Notes under the pieces: model-generated
The model's input: the letters and a program-made list of their open reading frames with translations, nothing else
Databases searched by the model: none
Told to the model about the DNA's origin: nothing
Translations under genes and position numbers: made by a program
DNA from: Tubiluchus corallicola
Lineage: Eukaryota > Priapulida > Priapulimorpha > Priapulimorphida > Tubiluchidae
Direction: 5' to 3'
DNA length: 64,000 bases
Assembly (NCBI GenBank): GCA_030141605.1
Contig: JAQGDQ010002406.1
Location: 1 to 64,000 of the forward strand
In this document: piece by piece, positions 18,226-27,496 of the stretch
How the letters are laid out: each line of letters opens with the position of its first letter
How positions within the stretch are numbered: the stretch's first letter is position 1

Positions 18226-19409
18226 TTATTTTGCGTATTTTCTGCAATTCCGGTAAACATCTATCGCTTTCCTAGTCAATTTTATCACTTCAAAAGAATA
18301 AGAATTCACATTATACACAGAAAGAACATCATCACCAATCGATTTTGTGCTAACCAAATTGATTCTAGGCACATCCGACATGCTCTCATAACCAGTAAAG
18401 CCCACAGCAGGCACACCAGAAGAACCTATCACCATAGGAGACGTAAATATATATGCCTTATCAACCAATCCTTGCCTGTACAGCGAAGCGATAATCTTAC
18501 CTCCACCCTCTACCATTATATTCGATATGCCGAGCTGCAACAGCAGAGACGACATCTCAGCAAGGTCGACACCATGCTTACACCTACCAGACAGGAGCAC
18601 CGTTATCCCCATCTCTTCCAATTTGGCAACTTTTGCAGTATCCACATCTGAACCCGCAACGACAATCAGTCTATTTTGCCCCTTTGCAGCGCGTTTTACA
18701 AGATTTGCATCGAGCTTTATACGAAGATCTGAATCCACAACCACCTTGGCAGGATCAAGCGCCTCCTCAGCAAGATGCCGCACGTCCAACAAAGGATCAT
18801 CGTTCATAACTGTACCGATCCCGACCAGCACAGCATCACTCGCAGACCTCATCTGGTGGACATATCTTCTCGATGCTTCACTGCTAATCCATTTGGAAGT
18901 GCCATCAGGACAAGCAATTCTACCATCGATGCTCATGGCAATCTTTACTGTAAAGTAGGGTTTATTGTGGAGGATATATTTTGTGAACGGCTCTATAAGC
19001 TCTGCACATTCCGGCATGCATATTCCGCAAAAAACCTCAACCCCATGCTTCACAAGATAATCGACGCCCTTGCCCGCATGCATTTCATTCGGATCGAGAA
19101 CCCCTATGTATACACGCTTAATACCTGCAGCAACTATGGCCTCAACACAAGGAGGAGTCTTGCCAAACGTAGAACAAGGCTCCAGCGTAACGTACAGATC
19201 AGCACCGAAAGCCCTACTGCCCGCTTTAGTCAAAGCATTAATCTCACCATGATGGGAACCGTACTGCCGATGACAATCCATGGAGACAATGTCATCCCCC
19301 TTCACTACGGCAGCGTCGACGAGGGGTTTGTCTGCGTCCTGCCCGCACCTTCATACGCGCAAGAAACACACGCAAGCATTCTCTCTTTAACCGCACTATC
19401 TATTGTCAT
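18226..19409 (-). pseudogene. ribD: Bifunctional RibD (pyrimidine deaminase/reductase), one-base frameshift near the N-terminus
   Basis: Second and third steps of riboflavin synthesis. The long frame starts inside the deaminase domain; it keeps the zinc ligands (HGEIN, and PCSTFGKTPPC) and the whole reductase domain (TVKIAMSIDGRIA, KWISSEASRRYVHQ, MVEGGGKIIASL). The true start is probably the ATG at 19409. From there the frame reads to TNPS and then stops, because one C is missing from the run at 19323-19326; restoring it joins TNP to DAAVVKGDD, as in the family. The 3' end overlaps the displaced ribE start. No FMN riboswitch fits in the 90 bases upstream, since plsY ends at 19500. Confidence 0.87.
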
Positions 19410-19499
19410 CTTTAAAGTTTACGCAACTCTTATAATAACTCACCAACTCAAAACCTCACCTTTTACCGCCGTATACCTACTTCAGTAGTTGACGCCTCC

Positions 19500-20102
19500 C
19501 TATTTGGAAAACAAAAAATCAACCTTGCGCTCTTCTTTGCGCAAGATCCTGGTAATGTTGCTACGATGTCTATACACGACAAAAGCTGCAAGACACAAGG
19601 TGGTGATCTGCAGCGCAAGCCAGCTGGAGTTAATTATAACGACGATTGCCAAAGTTACAGCCCCAACTATGGAGCTCAGGGACATCATGCGCCATATAGC
19701 TAGGATCAAAACGAAAACAACCGTCGTGATCAACAATGGTATAGGAGCCAGCGCAAGGTATATGCCGACGGCAGAAGCTATACCCTTGCCGCCCTTGAAG
19801 CCGATAAAGAGACTATATGAATGCCCCACCATAACGGCAATAATGCCGATAATGACAATGATATGCTCTCCAAACATGAAATACAGCACATAGATAGGGA
19901 TAAAACCCTTCAGAAGATCCAAAACGAGCACAAATATAAAACCGCCATAGCCTAAGACCCGCCCCGCATTGGTAGCGCCGACATTTCCGCTGCCAATATC
20001 GCGTATATCCACGCCCTTGATGGCCTTCACCAATAGATATGCGGTAGGTATGGCACCGATAAAGTAGCAAGCAACTATAGACGCAATGGAAAAAATGATC
20101 AT
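19500..20102 (-). CDS. plsY: Glycerol-3-phosphate acyltransferase PlsY
   Basis: Inner-membrane enzyme that transfers acyl groups from acyl-phosphate to glycerol-3-phosphate, the first step of phospholipid synthesis. The 200-residue protein has about five membrane spans and the three PlsY motifs: DIRDIGSGNVGATNAGR (about 32-48), GHSYSLFIGFKGGKGIA (about 93-109) and the later RRRSN-like RHRSNITRI near the C-terminus. It lies 4 bases after the DUF362 gene and near pgsA, forming a lipid-synthesis group. No frame damage. Confidence 0.95.
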   Translation of the reverse strand: MIIFSIASIVACYFIGAIPTAYLLVKAIKGVDIRDIGSGNVGATNAGRVLGYGGFIFVLVLDLLKGFIPIYVLYFMFGEHIIVIIGIIAVMVGHSYSLFIGFKGGKGIASAVGIYLALAPIPLLITTVVFVLILAIWRMMSLSSIVGAVTLAIVVIINSSWLALQITTLCLAAFVVYRHRSNITRILRKEERKVDFLFSK

Positions 20103-20106
20103 AACC

Positions 20107-21213
20107 TCACCCCGTAACCATTTTATGCAGCTTTGATCGCCGCAGCTCTATGGAGCTGTAACCGCACAACTCAAAACAGCAAAAACATTCAATACAGCCC
20201 TTTTTATCAACAACAAGGCTCCCCTTGCCCCCGTGAATAGCATCAACCGGACAACTCTTCACGCACTGTTTACAATACGTGCATTTGCTGTTGTCTATAT
20301 ACGGCTTCACGTATATCATTTTGGCGAACGCTCGCTTAAAAAATTCCGGCAATTTCACAGAGCCCTTCAAGGACGTAGGCAATACCATCTCAATATCACT
20401 GGCGACATCTCCTATGACGTCAACGTTTGACGAATCATACCCCTCGTTTATTGCAGCCAATGTGGTAAGACAACAGTCATCGGGAATGCCAAAAACGCCG
20501 GCAACCGCAATGTCCACAGCAATGGCGTCCTCTCCACAAAAAACATGGTTGAGGGAAATCACCTCACCCTTTCTCGGGCCATTTTTGTGCATTCCGAGGA
20601 TACCATCCACAATGTTGATCGACCTCTTTGAGACCTTCAAGTACTCCTCATATATTGACTTGGCAAGTTCCAAATTGTTTGGAAATTTTCTGTGAAAGGC
20701 AACCTTACCGGTACCGGGAATTAGACCAAAATAGTTCTTCACAGCGCAAGTCAAGCCCGTCAACGCATGGGTTTTTAGCTTCGGAAGGTTTATGATAAAG
20801 TCGACCTCATCCACAAACGAAGTATACGCCTCTCCGGCTCTGGGGCTGTGCTTTTCAAACTGAACAATCTCTATGTCGTGCTTTTCAGCCACCTCGCTCA
20901 TTCCCGTCCTGCCCAGCACCAAGGTATAGCTGCCGTAATGGCCGCCGGGACTATCGCCCAACACTATTTTGCCGCTGTAAATCTCCTTTAAGGCGACGAT
21001 GACATGTTCTACAAAACGGGGATGAGTAGTAACCGCCTCCTCGGGAAGTGAAGCAGAAAGAAGGTTCGGTTTAATGAGGATAGTCCCCTTTTCTGCGATA
21101 GTATCCGCATACAGTCCGAGATACTTCCTGATAAACTCGCTAAGAGCAGCGTCATCGTAGGACGAAACACTTTTGCAATATACCTTGTTTGAAACATTAT
21201 TATCCATGATCAT
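20107..21213 (-). CDS. DUF362 protein with C-terminal 2x[4Fe-4S] ferredoxin domain
   Basis: A 368-residue protein. The N-terminal DUF362 domain shows the family stretches ILIKPNLLS (about 45-53), VLGDSPGGHYGSY, FIINLPKLKTHALTGLT and KNYFGLIPG. The C-terminus is a bacterial ferredoxin module with CTYCKQCVKSCP and CIECFCCFELC, enough for two [4Fe-4S] clusters. Such proteins are common in anaerobes; their reaction is not established, though an electron-transfer role is likely. The gene lies between pgsA and plsY. The start is placed at the ATG 21213, two codons before an alternative ATG. Confidence 0.85.
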   Translation of the reverse strand: MIMDNNVSNKVYCKSVSSYDDAALSEFIRKYLGLYADTIAEKGTILIKPNLLSASLPEEAVTTHPRFVEHVIVALKEIYSGKIVLGDSPGGHYGSYTLVLGRTGMSEVAEKHDIEIVQFEKHSPRAGEAYTSFVDEVDFIINLPKLKTHALTGLTCAVKNYFGLIPGTGKVAFHRKFPNNLELAKSIYEEYLKVSKRSINIVDGILGMHKNGPRKGEVISLNHVFCGEDAIAVDIAVAGVFGIPDDCCLTTLAAINEGYDSSNVDVIGDVASDIEMVLPTSLKGSVKLPEFFKRAFAKMIYVKPYIDNSKCTYCKQCVKSCPVDAIHGGKGSLVVDKKGCIECFCCFELCGYSSIELRRSKLHKMVTG

Positions 21214-21227
21214 AACCTACACGCAAT

Positions 21228-21782
21228 TTACTTGTTCATTATTCTGTTGTATTCGCAAGCGTAGGTGTAAAAAGAATACCAAGCCACTGCGACGGTTATA
21301 TATATCCCTATCTGTCCTATGAAGAGAGTGTCAAAATCCATGAATGGAGCACCGTAAATGACGAGACCGAGGGCTATCATTTGGGCAGATGTCTTGACTT
21401 TGCCCCAGATGTTGGCTGCAATGATGACACCATTGCTCGCAGCACTATCCCGCAAGGCACCTATGGCAAATTCACGACTCAAGAGTAATATCACAACGAC
21501 GGCGTGCAGACGATCCACATCCACAAGAACTATGAGCACAGCAGCAACCAATATCTTGTCCGCAATGGGATCTAATATCTTGCCGATATTCGTCACTTGA
21601 GAGTTTCGCCTTGCAAGATAACCATCAAAGAAGTCCGTCAAACAGGCTATCACAAACAGAGTAAGAGCAAAAACATCCCATGTATATCCATCAAGCTTTA
21701 TGAACAATATTATAGCGGGAATGAGGAGTATCCTCAACAGGGTTAGTTTCGTAGGCAGGTTCATATCTTTTAACCAAGACAT
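21228..21782 (-). CDS. pgsA: CDP-diacylglycerol--glycerol-3-phosphate 3-phosphatidyltransferase
   Basis: Membrane enzyme making phosphatidylglycerophosphate, the precursor of phosphatidylglycerol and cardiolipin. It has 184 residues with five to six membrane spans and the CDP-alcohol phosphotransferase signature D-x2-DG-x2-AR-x8-G-x3-D-x3-D, seen as DFFDGYLARR then GKILDPIADK (about 46-72). The N-terminus MNLPTKLTLLRILLIP, within the frame, is typical of PgsA. Other CDP-alcohol transferases share the core motif, but length and N-terminus favour PgsA. Confidence 0.9.
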   Translation of the reverse strand: MSWLKDMNLPTKLTLLRILLIPAIILFIKLDGYTWDVFALTLFVIACLTDFFDGYLARRNSQVTNIGKILDPIADKILVAAVLIVLVDVDRLHAVVVILLLSREFAIGALRDSAASNGVIIAANIWGKVKTSAQMIALGLVIYGAPFMDFDTLFIGQIGIYITVAVAWYSFYTYACEYNRIMNK

Positions 21783-21864
21783 ATTTGACCTCCGGATTAT
21801 TCATTTTTTTTAAGTACTCAGCACGCTTGGAAAATATCACACTTCTTAAGAGGCGTTAACAAAG

Positions 21865-21901
21865 AAAAATCACCCCTCAAGGTATTCTATCAATACCTTG
21901 A
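21865..21901 (-). terminator. Terminator downstream of xseA-greA
   Basis: Perfect 10-bp inverted repeat TCAAGGTATT-CTATC-AATACCTTGA (21877-21901), 22 bases past the greA stop on the minus strand and followed by GGGGTGATTTTT. The T run starts seven bases after the stem, so efficiency is uncertain. Confidence 0.55.
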
Positions 21902-21922
21902 AAATATTGTAAGCATTATATT

Positions 21923-22396
21923 TTAGGGAAATTTTACGGTAATAATTTCGTACTCAATGTCTCCATTGGGAGCATTGACGATCGCATCGTCCCCGATCTT
22001 CTTTCCGATCAGCGCTCTCGATATGGGGGACATTACCGATATTTCACCGGACGAAACATCAACTTCATCAGGCCCTACGAGGCGATACTTCTTGACCTCT
22101 CCGGTTTCAATATTTTCAAGCTCCACATAAGCACCAAAAGCCACAACATCGCCCTTCATCCTGGCAGGGTCTATGATATCAAACCTACTCATCTTCCCTT
22201 CAAGTTCCGATATGCGGGCCTCTATAAAGCTCTGTTTTTCCCGAGCAGCATCATACTCAGCATTCTCACTCAAGTCCCCGTGGCTTCTCGCTATCTTTAT
22301 CTCTTCCACGACCTCTTTTCTATCGATGGTCCTAAGCCGCTCCAACTCAGCCTTAAGACGATCATATCCCGTGATAGTTATCGGTATCCTCAACAT
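21923..22396 (-). CDS. greA: Transcript cleavage factor GreA (internal start inside the xseA frame)
   Basis: GreA rescues backtracked RNA polymerase by stimulating cleavage of the RNA 3' end. These 157 residues are a complete GreA: N-terminal coiled coil with EIKIARSHGDLSENAEYDAARE (acidic tip D41 and E44 at the usual spacing), then the C-terminal FKBP-like domain ending in VMSPISRALIGKKIGD. The frame is continuous with xseA upstream, without a stop. A consensus ribosome binding site (GGAGG, 22402-22406) lies 5 bases before the ATG at 22394-22396, so independent initiation is likely. Free GreA must insert its coiled coil in the polymerase channel, which a large N-terminal fusion should hinder. 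Confidence 0.9.
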   Translation of the reverse strand: MLRIPITITGYDRLKAELERLRTIDRKEVVEEIKIARSHGDLSENAEYDAAREKQSFIEARISELEGKMSRFDIIDPARMKGDVVAFGAYVELENIETGEVKKYRLVGPDEVDVSSGEISVMSPISRALIGKKIGDDAIVNAPNGDIEYEIITVKFP

Positions 22397-23995
22397 AAAA
22401 TCCTCCGAAAGTTCCGCTCTGCTCACGACAGAGCTCTTAATATAACCGTCGTACAATCTTATATCAAGCAAATTTTTATCATCAACGTCAGACACCGATG
22501 TAACAACTTTACCATTTTGCGTTAGAGCGGCATAACCTCTTTTTAAGACATTTTCTGGATTTAGACCTCGCATCTGCCTCAACAATCCTTCACACTCATT
22601 CAAGTGGCTCGTTAAAGACCACCTTGCCCTCTGGGTAATGGAGGAGATAAGCCCTCTTACCATTATCTGGCATTTCTCCACCTCTCCCAAGGGGGACAGG
22701 GCTAGCAGTCTGTTTGTCAAAATATCCGTACTAGACCTTGCAGCACTGACGGGCTCACAGCGCAAAAGGAAAAATTGCAACCGATCTCTGCCATTCTGAT
22801 ACTCCTTAAGTGAAGAGCTTATACTATTCTTCAGGACAGATTCGCTATATTTCAACCTGTCAAGGTATGCATTCAACACCCCGCTCGGGGATGGGAGCCT
22901 ATGTTCAAGCAGACGCAAAGATGACAATTTTGAGGATTGAGCAACCTGCAGCCCCCTGGTTATCCTAGATATGCTGCTCTGAACGAAAGCTGCATCCCTC
23001 TCTATCCGCGTCAATGGAGAAGATCTATAAACGTAAGAGGTGACACCATCGAGCATCTGTTGATAGTATTCGCATCTTTTCACCATGATCTGTCCTACCT
23101 TTGCCATCCTTTCATCCAACACAACGTTGGCCAACCTGTAACCCTCACACAAAAGCACAGCAGAAGCCGTAGGAGTAGCGCTGCGCACATCAGCTACAAG
23201 GTCGCATATCGTCACATCTTTTTCATGCCCTATGGCAGATACGGTGGGGACAGTTACGGCGTGAAAAGCCCGAACCAACGCCTCATCATTAAATATGAAA
23301 AGATCATCCAGCGAACCTCCACCACGCATCAATACAACTGCGTCATACTTGCCTTTGGAGTCATTCACCATCTTCAGAGCTTGAATTATCTCCTCAATCG
23401 CTGATGCCCCTTGCACAGATACAGGGTAAAGGTCGGCACCGAAAAGACCATTGTGCATATTGACAGTTACGACAAAGTCCTTGATGGCTGCCCCTTGATT
23501 GGATGTGATTAACGCTATGTGACGAGGGTATTTCGGTAAGCTCTTCTTTGTGCCTTCATCAAAAAAACCTTCCAATTCCAGCTTTTTTAGCGTCTTCTCG
23601 TAGGCTTGCCAAAAACTGCCCACTGAAGAATACTTTACATCACGAGCTTTAAGTTGATATGTACCGGACGGAGGATAGATCGCAATCTCTCCGCTGACTT
23701 GAACCTTGTCGCCATCTTTTGGAATGAAGGCGCTCGGCGATTGAAGATAATTTTTGAAATAAACTATGCTTAGGGATGAATTTCCCTCCTTGAGGCTAAA
23801 ATAGCAGTGCCCAAACCTAGACACACTAACACCGCTAACCTCCCCAACAACCATGATCAAACCGGGAAAACTGCGAATGACAGCATCGGAAATCTTATCG
23901 GTCAACTCTTGTACTGAATATATCCTGCTAATCTTCTGAATAGCCTCCGTGGTCGTATTTTTCCAAGGTTTTATTGTCGATGTAGAGATCCTCAC
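21923..23995 (-). CDS. xseA: Exodeoxyribonuclease VII large subunit, reading in frame into GreA
   Basis: XseA forms the catalytic core of ExoVII, which degrades single-stranded DNA to acid-soluble oligonucleotides. The OB domain begins at IYSVQEL; the catalytic region has ITSNQGAAIKDF, RGGGSLDDLF and SAIGHEKDVTICDLVADVRS, and the C-terminal coil ends in RGYAAL...DIRLYDGYI. Instead of a stop, a 10-residue linker leads into GreA, giving a 690-residue frame. The start is uncertain: ATG 23995 overlaps the FtsB-like gene by 68 bases and adds about 24 atypical residues; no other ATG, GTG or TTG precedes IYSV in frame, but an ATT sits at a usable distance from GGAGG. No xseB was seen in this window. 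Confidence 0.85.
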   Translation of the reverse strand: MRISTSTIKPWKNTTTEAIQKISRIYSVQELTDKISDAVIRSFPGLIMVVGEVSGVSVSRFGHCYFSLKEGNSSLSIVYFKNYLQSPSAFIPKDGDKVQVSGEIAIYPPSGTYQLKARDVKYSSVGSFWQAYEKTLKKLELEGFFDEGTKKSLPKYPRHIALITSNQGAAIKDFVVTVNMHNGLFGADLYPVSVQGASAIEEIIQALKMVNDSKGKYDAVVLMRGGGSLDDLFIFNDEALVRAFHAVTVPTVSAIGHEKDVTICDLVADVRSATPTASAVLLCEGYRLANVVLDERMAKVGQIMVKRCEYYQQMLDGVTSYVYRSSPLTRIERDAAFVQSSISRITRGLQVAQSSKLSSLRLLEHRLPSPSGVLNAYLDRLKYSESVLKNSISSSLKEYQNGRDRLQFFLLRCEPVSAARSSTDILTNRLLALSPLGEVEKCQIMVRGLISSITQRARWSLTSHLNECEGLLRQMRGLNPENVLKRGYAALTQNGKVVTSVSDVDDKNLLDIRLYDGYIKSSVVSRAELSEDFMLRIPITITGYDRLKAELERLRTIDRKEVVEEIKIARSHGDLSENAEYDAAREKQSFIEARISELEGKMSRFDIIDPARMKGDVVAFGAYVELENIETGEVKKYRLVGPDEVDVSSGEISVMSPISRALIGKKIGDDAIVNAPNGDIEYEIITVKFP

Positions 23996-24239
23996 CGGAC
24001 TTCATCATATTCAGCTTTTGCCTGATGATCATTTGGAGATAAACGTTGTCTTCCCTGAGCTTGGCATTTTCCACCTTGAGGTCTTCGATATCCTGACGCA
24101 GAGCACTTATCTGGGCGCCGTACTCAACCGCAATACCCTGCAATTTAAAATATCTCAAAAGACCATTGTTGCCGAATACAAGGTAGTAAAGCAGCACCAA
24201 AATTATCCCGGAATATATGTAGTTGATCTTCATCTTCAC
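23928..24239 (-). CDS. FtsB/DivIC-family septum formation protein
   Basis: A 103-residue bitopic membrane protein: a short cytoplasmic N-terminus, one membrane helix (YIYSGIILVLLYYLVFG, about 7-23), then a periplasmic coiled coil (ISALRQDIEDLKVENAKLREDN, about 44-65). This is the FtsB/DivIC plan; those proteins bridge FtsL and FtsQ in the divisome. Its 3' end overlaps the beginning of the xseA frame. The family has low sequence conservation, so the name rests on topology and length. Confidence 0.72.
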   Translation of the reverse strand: MKMKINYIYSGIILVLLYYLVFGNNGLLRYFKLQGIAVEYGAQISALRQDIEDLKVENAKLREDNVYLQMIIRQKLNMMKSGEDLYIDNKTLEKYDHGGYSED

Positions 24240-24377
24240 TTAACAGCCATAAATACAACAAACTCCGTTTTCAACGACGCATAACTACTGTAAGACAATA
24301 AACTCAATGCAAAGGGGAAAAGAGATCAAAAATAACCTAAATCGTAACCTTAAGATACTTCTCTACAGTCGCCCGAT

Positions 24378-24611
24378 TCAGCTCATGTCATCAATATCGA
24401 GGTCCGCAATCTCTTCTGAAGGTGTGATGGATGATATAGCATGTTTGTATATCATCTTCTGCGATTCGTCCTTTATTATCACAACAAAATTATCAAAGCC
24501 CTTAACGGTGCATTCAATACTGGTGCCATTCAGCAAATGCACAGTACACGGAAGCTTCCTCTTCCGAAGATAATTCAGTAATGTATCCTGAATATTAAGC
24601 TTTTTACTCAT
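24378..24611 (-). CDS. hfq: RNA chaperone Hfq
   Basis: A hexameric Sm-like protein that pairs small RNAs with mRNAs. The 77-residue sequence has Sm1 (IQDTLLNYLRKRKLPCTVHLLNGT, with the lateral and proximal-face residues) and Sm2 (YKHAISSI, residues 55-62), whose Y-K-H forms the U-binding pore. It lies downstream of miaA, as in many proteobacteria (miaA-hfq). The C-terminal tail is short and acidic. The 140 bases after it hold no gene I can support. Confidence 0.95.
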   Translation of the reverse strand: MSKKLNIQDTLLNYLRKRKLPCTVHLLNGTSIECTVKGFDNFVVIIKDESQKMIYKHAISSITPSEEIADLDIDDMS

Positions 24612-24656
24612 AAATCACTTTCTCCACTAAACCAGACAAACACGTATGATCGATTT

Positions 24657-25563
24657 TTACATTCTAAATTCACTGAGAACCTTCTTTACATGGCTTCTAA
24701 CATCGCAAGGACTCAAAAACAGATCCGACCACCCAGAATTCCTGAACCAAGTCTGCTGTCTCTTGGCAAAATTCCTAGTACGCTTCTGAACCCTGGATAC
24801 AACGTCCTCCAGCGAAACTTCACCGCGGATAAGGCTACATATCTCAGTGTACCCAATCCCCTTAAAGGACGGAAACTCATCCCCGTAACCTTTATACAAA
24901 AGATATTCGACTTCGTCAACCCATCCTTCGCAAAACATTTTAACAACTCGATCGTTTATATTATCATACAATGTTCCTCTATTCTCGTCCAGCACAATGG
25001 TATAGTAAGAATACTTAGGCATTCTCCGAAATTCCTCATGGGCTTTACTGAAAGGGATTTTGGTTAGATAAAAAACTTCTAAGGCGCGCATTATCTTTGC
25101 AGAATCATTGTGAGTTATTCTGTCTGTATAATCCTTGTCTACCGTCAGGAGCTCTTTGTACAGGGGTCACCCTCCTTTGACAATCTGTCTTTTAACATGG
25201 CGCGGATACTAGGGTCACTCGATGGACATTCAAACATGCCGTTAATCAGAGTGTTTATATATAAGGCTGTACCACCTAACACAACGGGTATCTTACCCCT
25301 TGACAGTATCTCCTCTATACGCCTTTCCGCCATATCAAAAAAGAGGCCGGCAGAGTAGCTTTCGGACGGATCTATAATATCTATAAAATGATGGGGAACC
25401 GATGCCAACTCTTCACGGAAGGTTTTGACGTGCCCACGTTCATGTATCTGTACACCTGATAAGCATCGGCACTGATTATCTCTATATCGTGATCCTGTAT
25501 CACGCTGTACATGAGGGCATTTTTGCCCGATGCAGTTGCACCGGTAAGTATCGGTATCTTCAT
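24657..25563 (-). pseudogene. miaA: tRNA dimethylallyltransferase MiaA, two frameshifts
   Basis: Adds dimethylallyl to A37 of tRNAs reading U-starting codons. Three frames together give MiaA: first ILTGATASGKNALM (P-loop) and the SADAYQVYRYMNVGTSKP motif; second the substrate segment HHFIDIIDPSESYSAG and VVLGGTALYINTLI; third RALEVF to the C-terminal KRQQTWFRN. Each break lies at a C run: one C is missing near 25417-25418 (plus strand GG) and one from the G4 run at 25163-25166. The ATG at 25563 overlaps the mutL stop (ATGA). Repaired length is about 302, normal for the family. Two single-base contractions in otherwise conserved sequence suggest sequencing error. Confidence 0.88.
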
Positions 25564-27323
25564 AATCGATCAAACTTTTTCAAAAGCTCCTTAAAGGGAA
25601 TATTGACAACTATCGGTCTTCCGTGGGGGCATGTGTAGGGGTTTTCCGTTGCAAAAAGCCTATCCACTATGTGTTTCATCTCCGTAAAGGTCAATTCGTC
25701 ACCCGCCTTGACAGAAGAAGAGCAGGCCTTAGAAACATTTGCAGCACCCATCAAGCCACTGCTATGAACGCCCATAACATCCCCTATTATCAGCTCCATA
25801 TCGGAAGCTATATCGCGTTTTGTCATACTGATGGGGATGCTTCTAAGCTCAACCGCATCATCGCCAACACGCCTGATCTTAAACCCCCGAAGAGCAAATT
25901 CAGAAACATTTGCAGCCACAAAGTCGGCATACTCTTCAGATACATTCAAGACCATAGGTTCATGCAGAGAGATAGTCGGAAAGAGCTCTGCTTGAGTCTT
26001 TTCATACTCTTCATAAAGAACCCTTTCATGGGCAATATGCTGATCTATAAACAGCATATCCCCGGAAGCCGCCTGACAAAGGATAAATGTCTTATTTATC
26101 TGACCTATTATTCTCAAGTCATCAGAAATCTCGGCGTCTTTTTCCATTGAATCAGTGCTGCCCTCAAACCCCTTCAGGCTGACGCTCTCAAAACGATCCA
26201 CAAGACTCGGCACATCTACGCCCTCATCATTTAGACCTTTAACCCCGCTGATACTGCCAGAATCTTTGGGGAAAGATTCTGTCTGCTCCATCTCGGTAAG
26301 ATTTATGAAGTATGGTTTTGATCTGTGGGTACCGTAGCCGCCGACATCAATATTGTTTATAGTTCCCCTGACGCTTCTTGCCACAAATGAATATACCTCT
26401 CTGCTGTTTATGAGTTTTATCTCGCGTTTGCCGGGATGCACATTAACATCGATTTCCGGCGGCGGAATCTCGAGATTTACGACGCAAACAGGATATTTAT
26501 TATCGGGCATTCTTCCTTCATAGGCGTTGATAATAGCCTGCACTATGGAGCTGTTGGTTATTACCCTGCCATTTATTCCCACAAATATCATATCCCTTCT
26601 GCTCTTCGAGACAACGGGATAACAAGCGGCAACCGTTATGGACATATTCTCAAACTTACTCTCACCAAAAGCGACTTTATCCACACCAAAAACCCTATTT
26701 GCCCGAACATCCATCCCCTCGTAAGAGTAAGCATGATACACAGTATTTCCATCGGATTTGAGCGATATATCTATCTGTGGATTGATCATGGAGAAGTGCT
26801 TTATAAAACGGGTAATCTCCCTTTTATAGCTCGTGCCACTCTTGACAAACTTTTTTCTAGCCGGAACATTGTAGAAAAGATCCTGGACAGTGACAACAGT
26901 GCCCAGTCTACCCGGGGCGGGCGCAATATCCATAATCTTGCCACCCTTCACAGAGAGTTGCATGGTGTCATACCCTTGTCTGCCCGACATTATGCTAAAG
27001 TCGCTGACGGAACTGATGGCAGCCAAAGCTTCCCCGCGAAAGCCGAATGTGCCGATATTGTATACGTCATCCAAAGCACGAACTTTGCTCGTAGCGAATC
27101 TTTCGACAGAAACGGGCAAATCTTCCGGCAATATCCCGACACCATCATCGGAAACACGGACAAAATACAACCCACCGCCCTCAATCTCTACCGTAACCTT
27201 GGATGCCTTTGCGTCAACGGCATTCTCCACAAGCTCTTTTACTATGCTATAAGGATTTTCAACAACTTCACCTGCGGATATCTTCATGGACACATCAGAA
27301 TCCAGCATATGAATCTCTCTCAT
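25560..27323 (-). CDS. mutL: DNA mismatch repair protein MutL
   Basis: Couples MutS mismatch recognition to strand incision. The GHKL ATPase domain is at the N-terminus: KELVENAVDA with the catalytic Glu, DDGVGI, RFATSK and GTFGFRGEALAAIS. The C-terminal dimer domain has DQHIAHERVLYEEYE, close to the endonuclease motif DQHA-x2-E-x4-E, and ends with CPHGRP. MutL here is therefore probably a nicking endonuclease. The linker (about 335-410) is variable. I chose the ATG at 27323 (MREIHMLDSDVSMKISAGEVV) with GGGGG upstream; the longer frame to 27377 has an atypical N-terminus. mutL-miaA-hfq order is conserved in many bacteria. Confidence 0.95.
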   Translation of the reverse strand: MREIHMLDSDVSMKISAGEVVENPYSIVKELVENAVDAKASKVTVEIEGGGLYFVRVSDDGVGILPEDLPVSVERFATSKVRALDDVYNIGTFGFRGEALAAISSVSDFSIMSGRQGYDTMQLSVKGGKIMDIAPAPGRLGTVVTVQDLFYNVPARKKFVKSGTSYKREITRFIKHFSMINPQIDISLKSDGNTVYHAYSYEGMDVRANRVFGVDKVAFGESKFENMSITVAACYPVVSKSRRDMIFVGINGRVITNSSIVQAIINAYEGRMPDNKYPVCVVNLEIPPPEIDVNVHPGKREIKLINSREVYSFVARSVRGTINNIDVGGYGTHRSKPYFINLTEMEQTESFPKDSGSISGVKGLNDEGVDVPSLVDRFESVSLKGFEGSTDSMEKDAEISDDLRIIGQINKTFILCQAASGDMLFIDQHIAHERVLYEEYEKTQAELFPTISLHEPMVLNVSEEYADFVAANVSEFALRGFKIRRVGDDAVELRSIPISMTKRDIASDMELIIGDVMGVHSSGLMGAANVSKACSSSVKAGDELTFTEMKHIVDRLFATENPYTCPHGRPIVVNIPFKELLKKFDRL

Positions 27324-27404
27324 TCGGTCTACCCCCATCAAAACAGACTGCGAAAATACACCCACACAAGGAAACAAAATATCTAAAGGGACAAAAATGA
27401 CAAT

Positions 27405-27442
27405 AAAAAAGTAGCCTTTTGAAAGGAAAAGGCTACTTTTTC
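27405..27442. terminator. Bidirectional terminator between the Dsb gene pair and mutL
   Basis: A perfect 15-bp inverted repeat (AAAAAGTAGCCTTTT / AAAAGGCTACTTTTT, loop GAAAGG) with A and T runs at both ends. On the minus strand it ends transcription from the two thioredoxin-fold genes before mutL. Confidence 0.85.
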
Positions 27443-27496
27443 ACACAAATTCAATCTTTAACAACTGAGATCTTCGCCTCAACTACCACGGCGACA

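Noticed and set aside
19410-19499. FMN riboswitch upstream of ribD
   Set aside because: Only about 90 bases separate plsY from the ribD start, too short for the RFN element, and its conserved blocks are absent.
26436-27386. 316-codon plus-strand open frame opposite mutL
   Set aside because: It is entirely antisense to the conserved MutL ATPase domain and has no recognisable family; a shadow of the real gene. The same applies to other long antisense frames, for example opposite ribD, ribBA and ileS.
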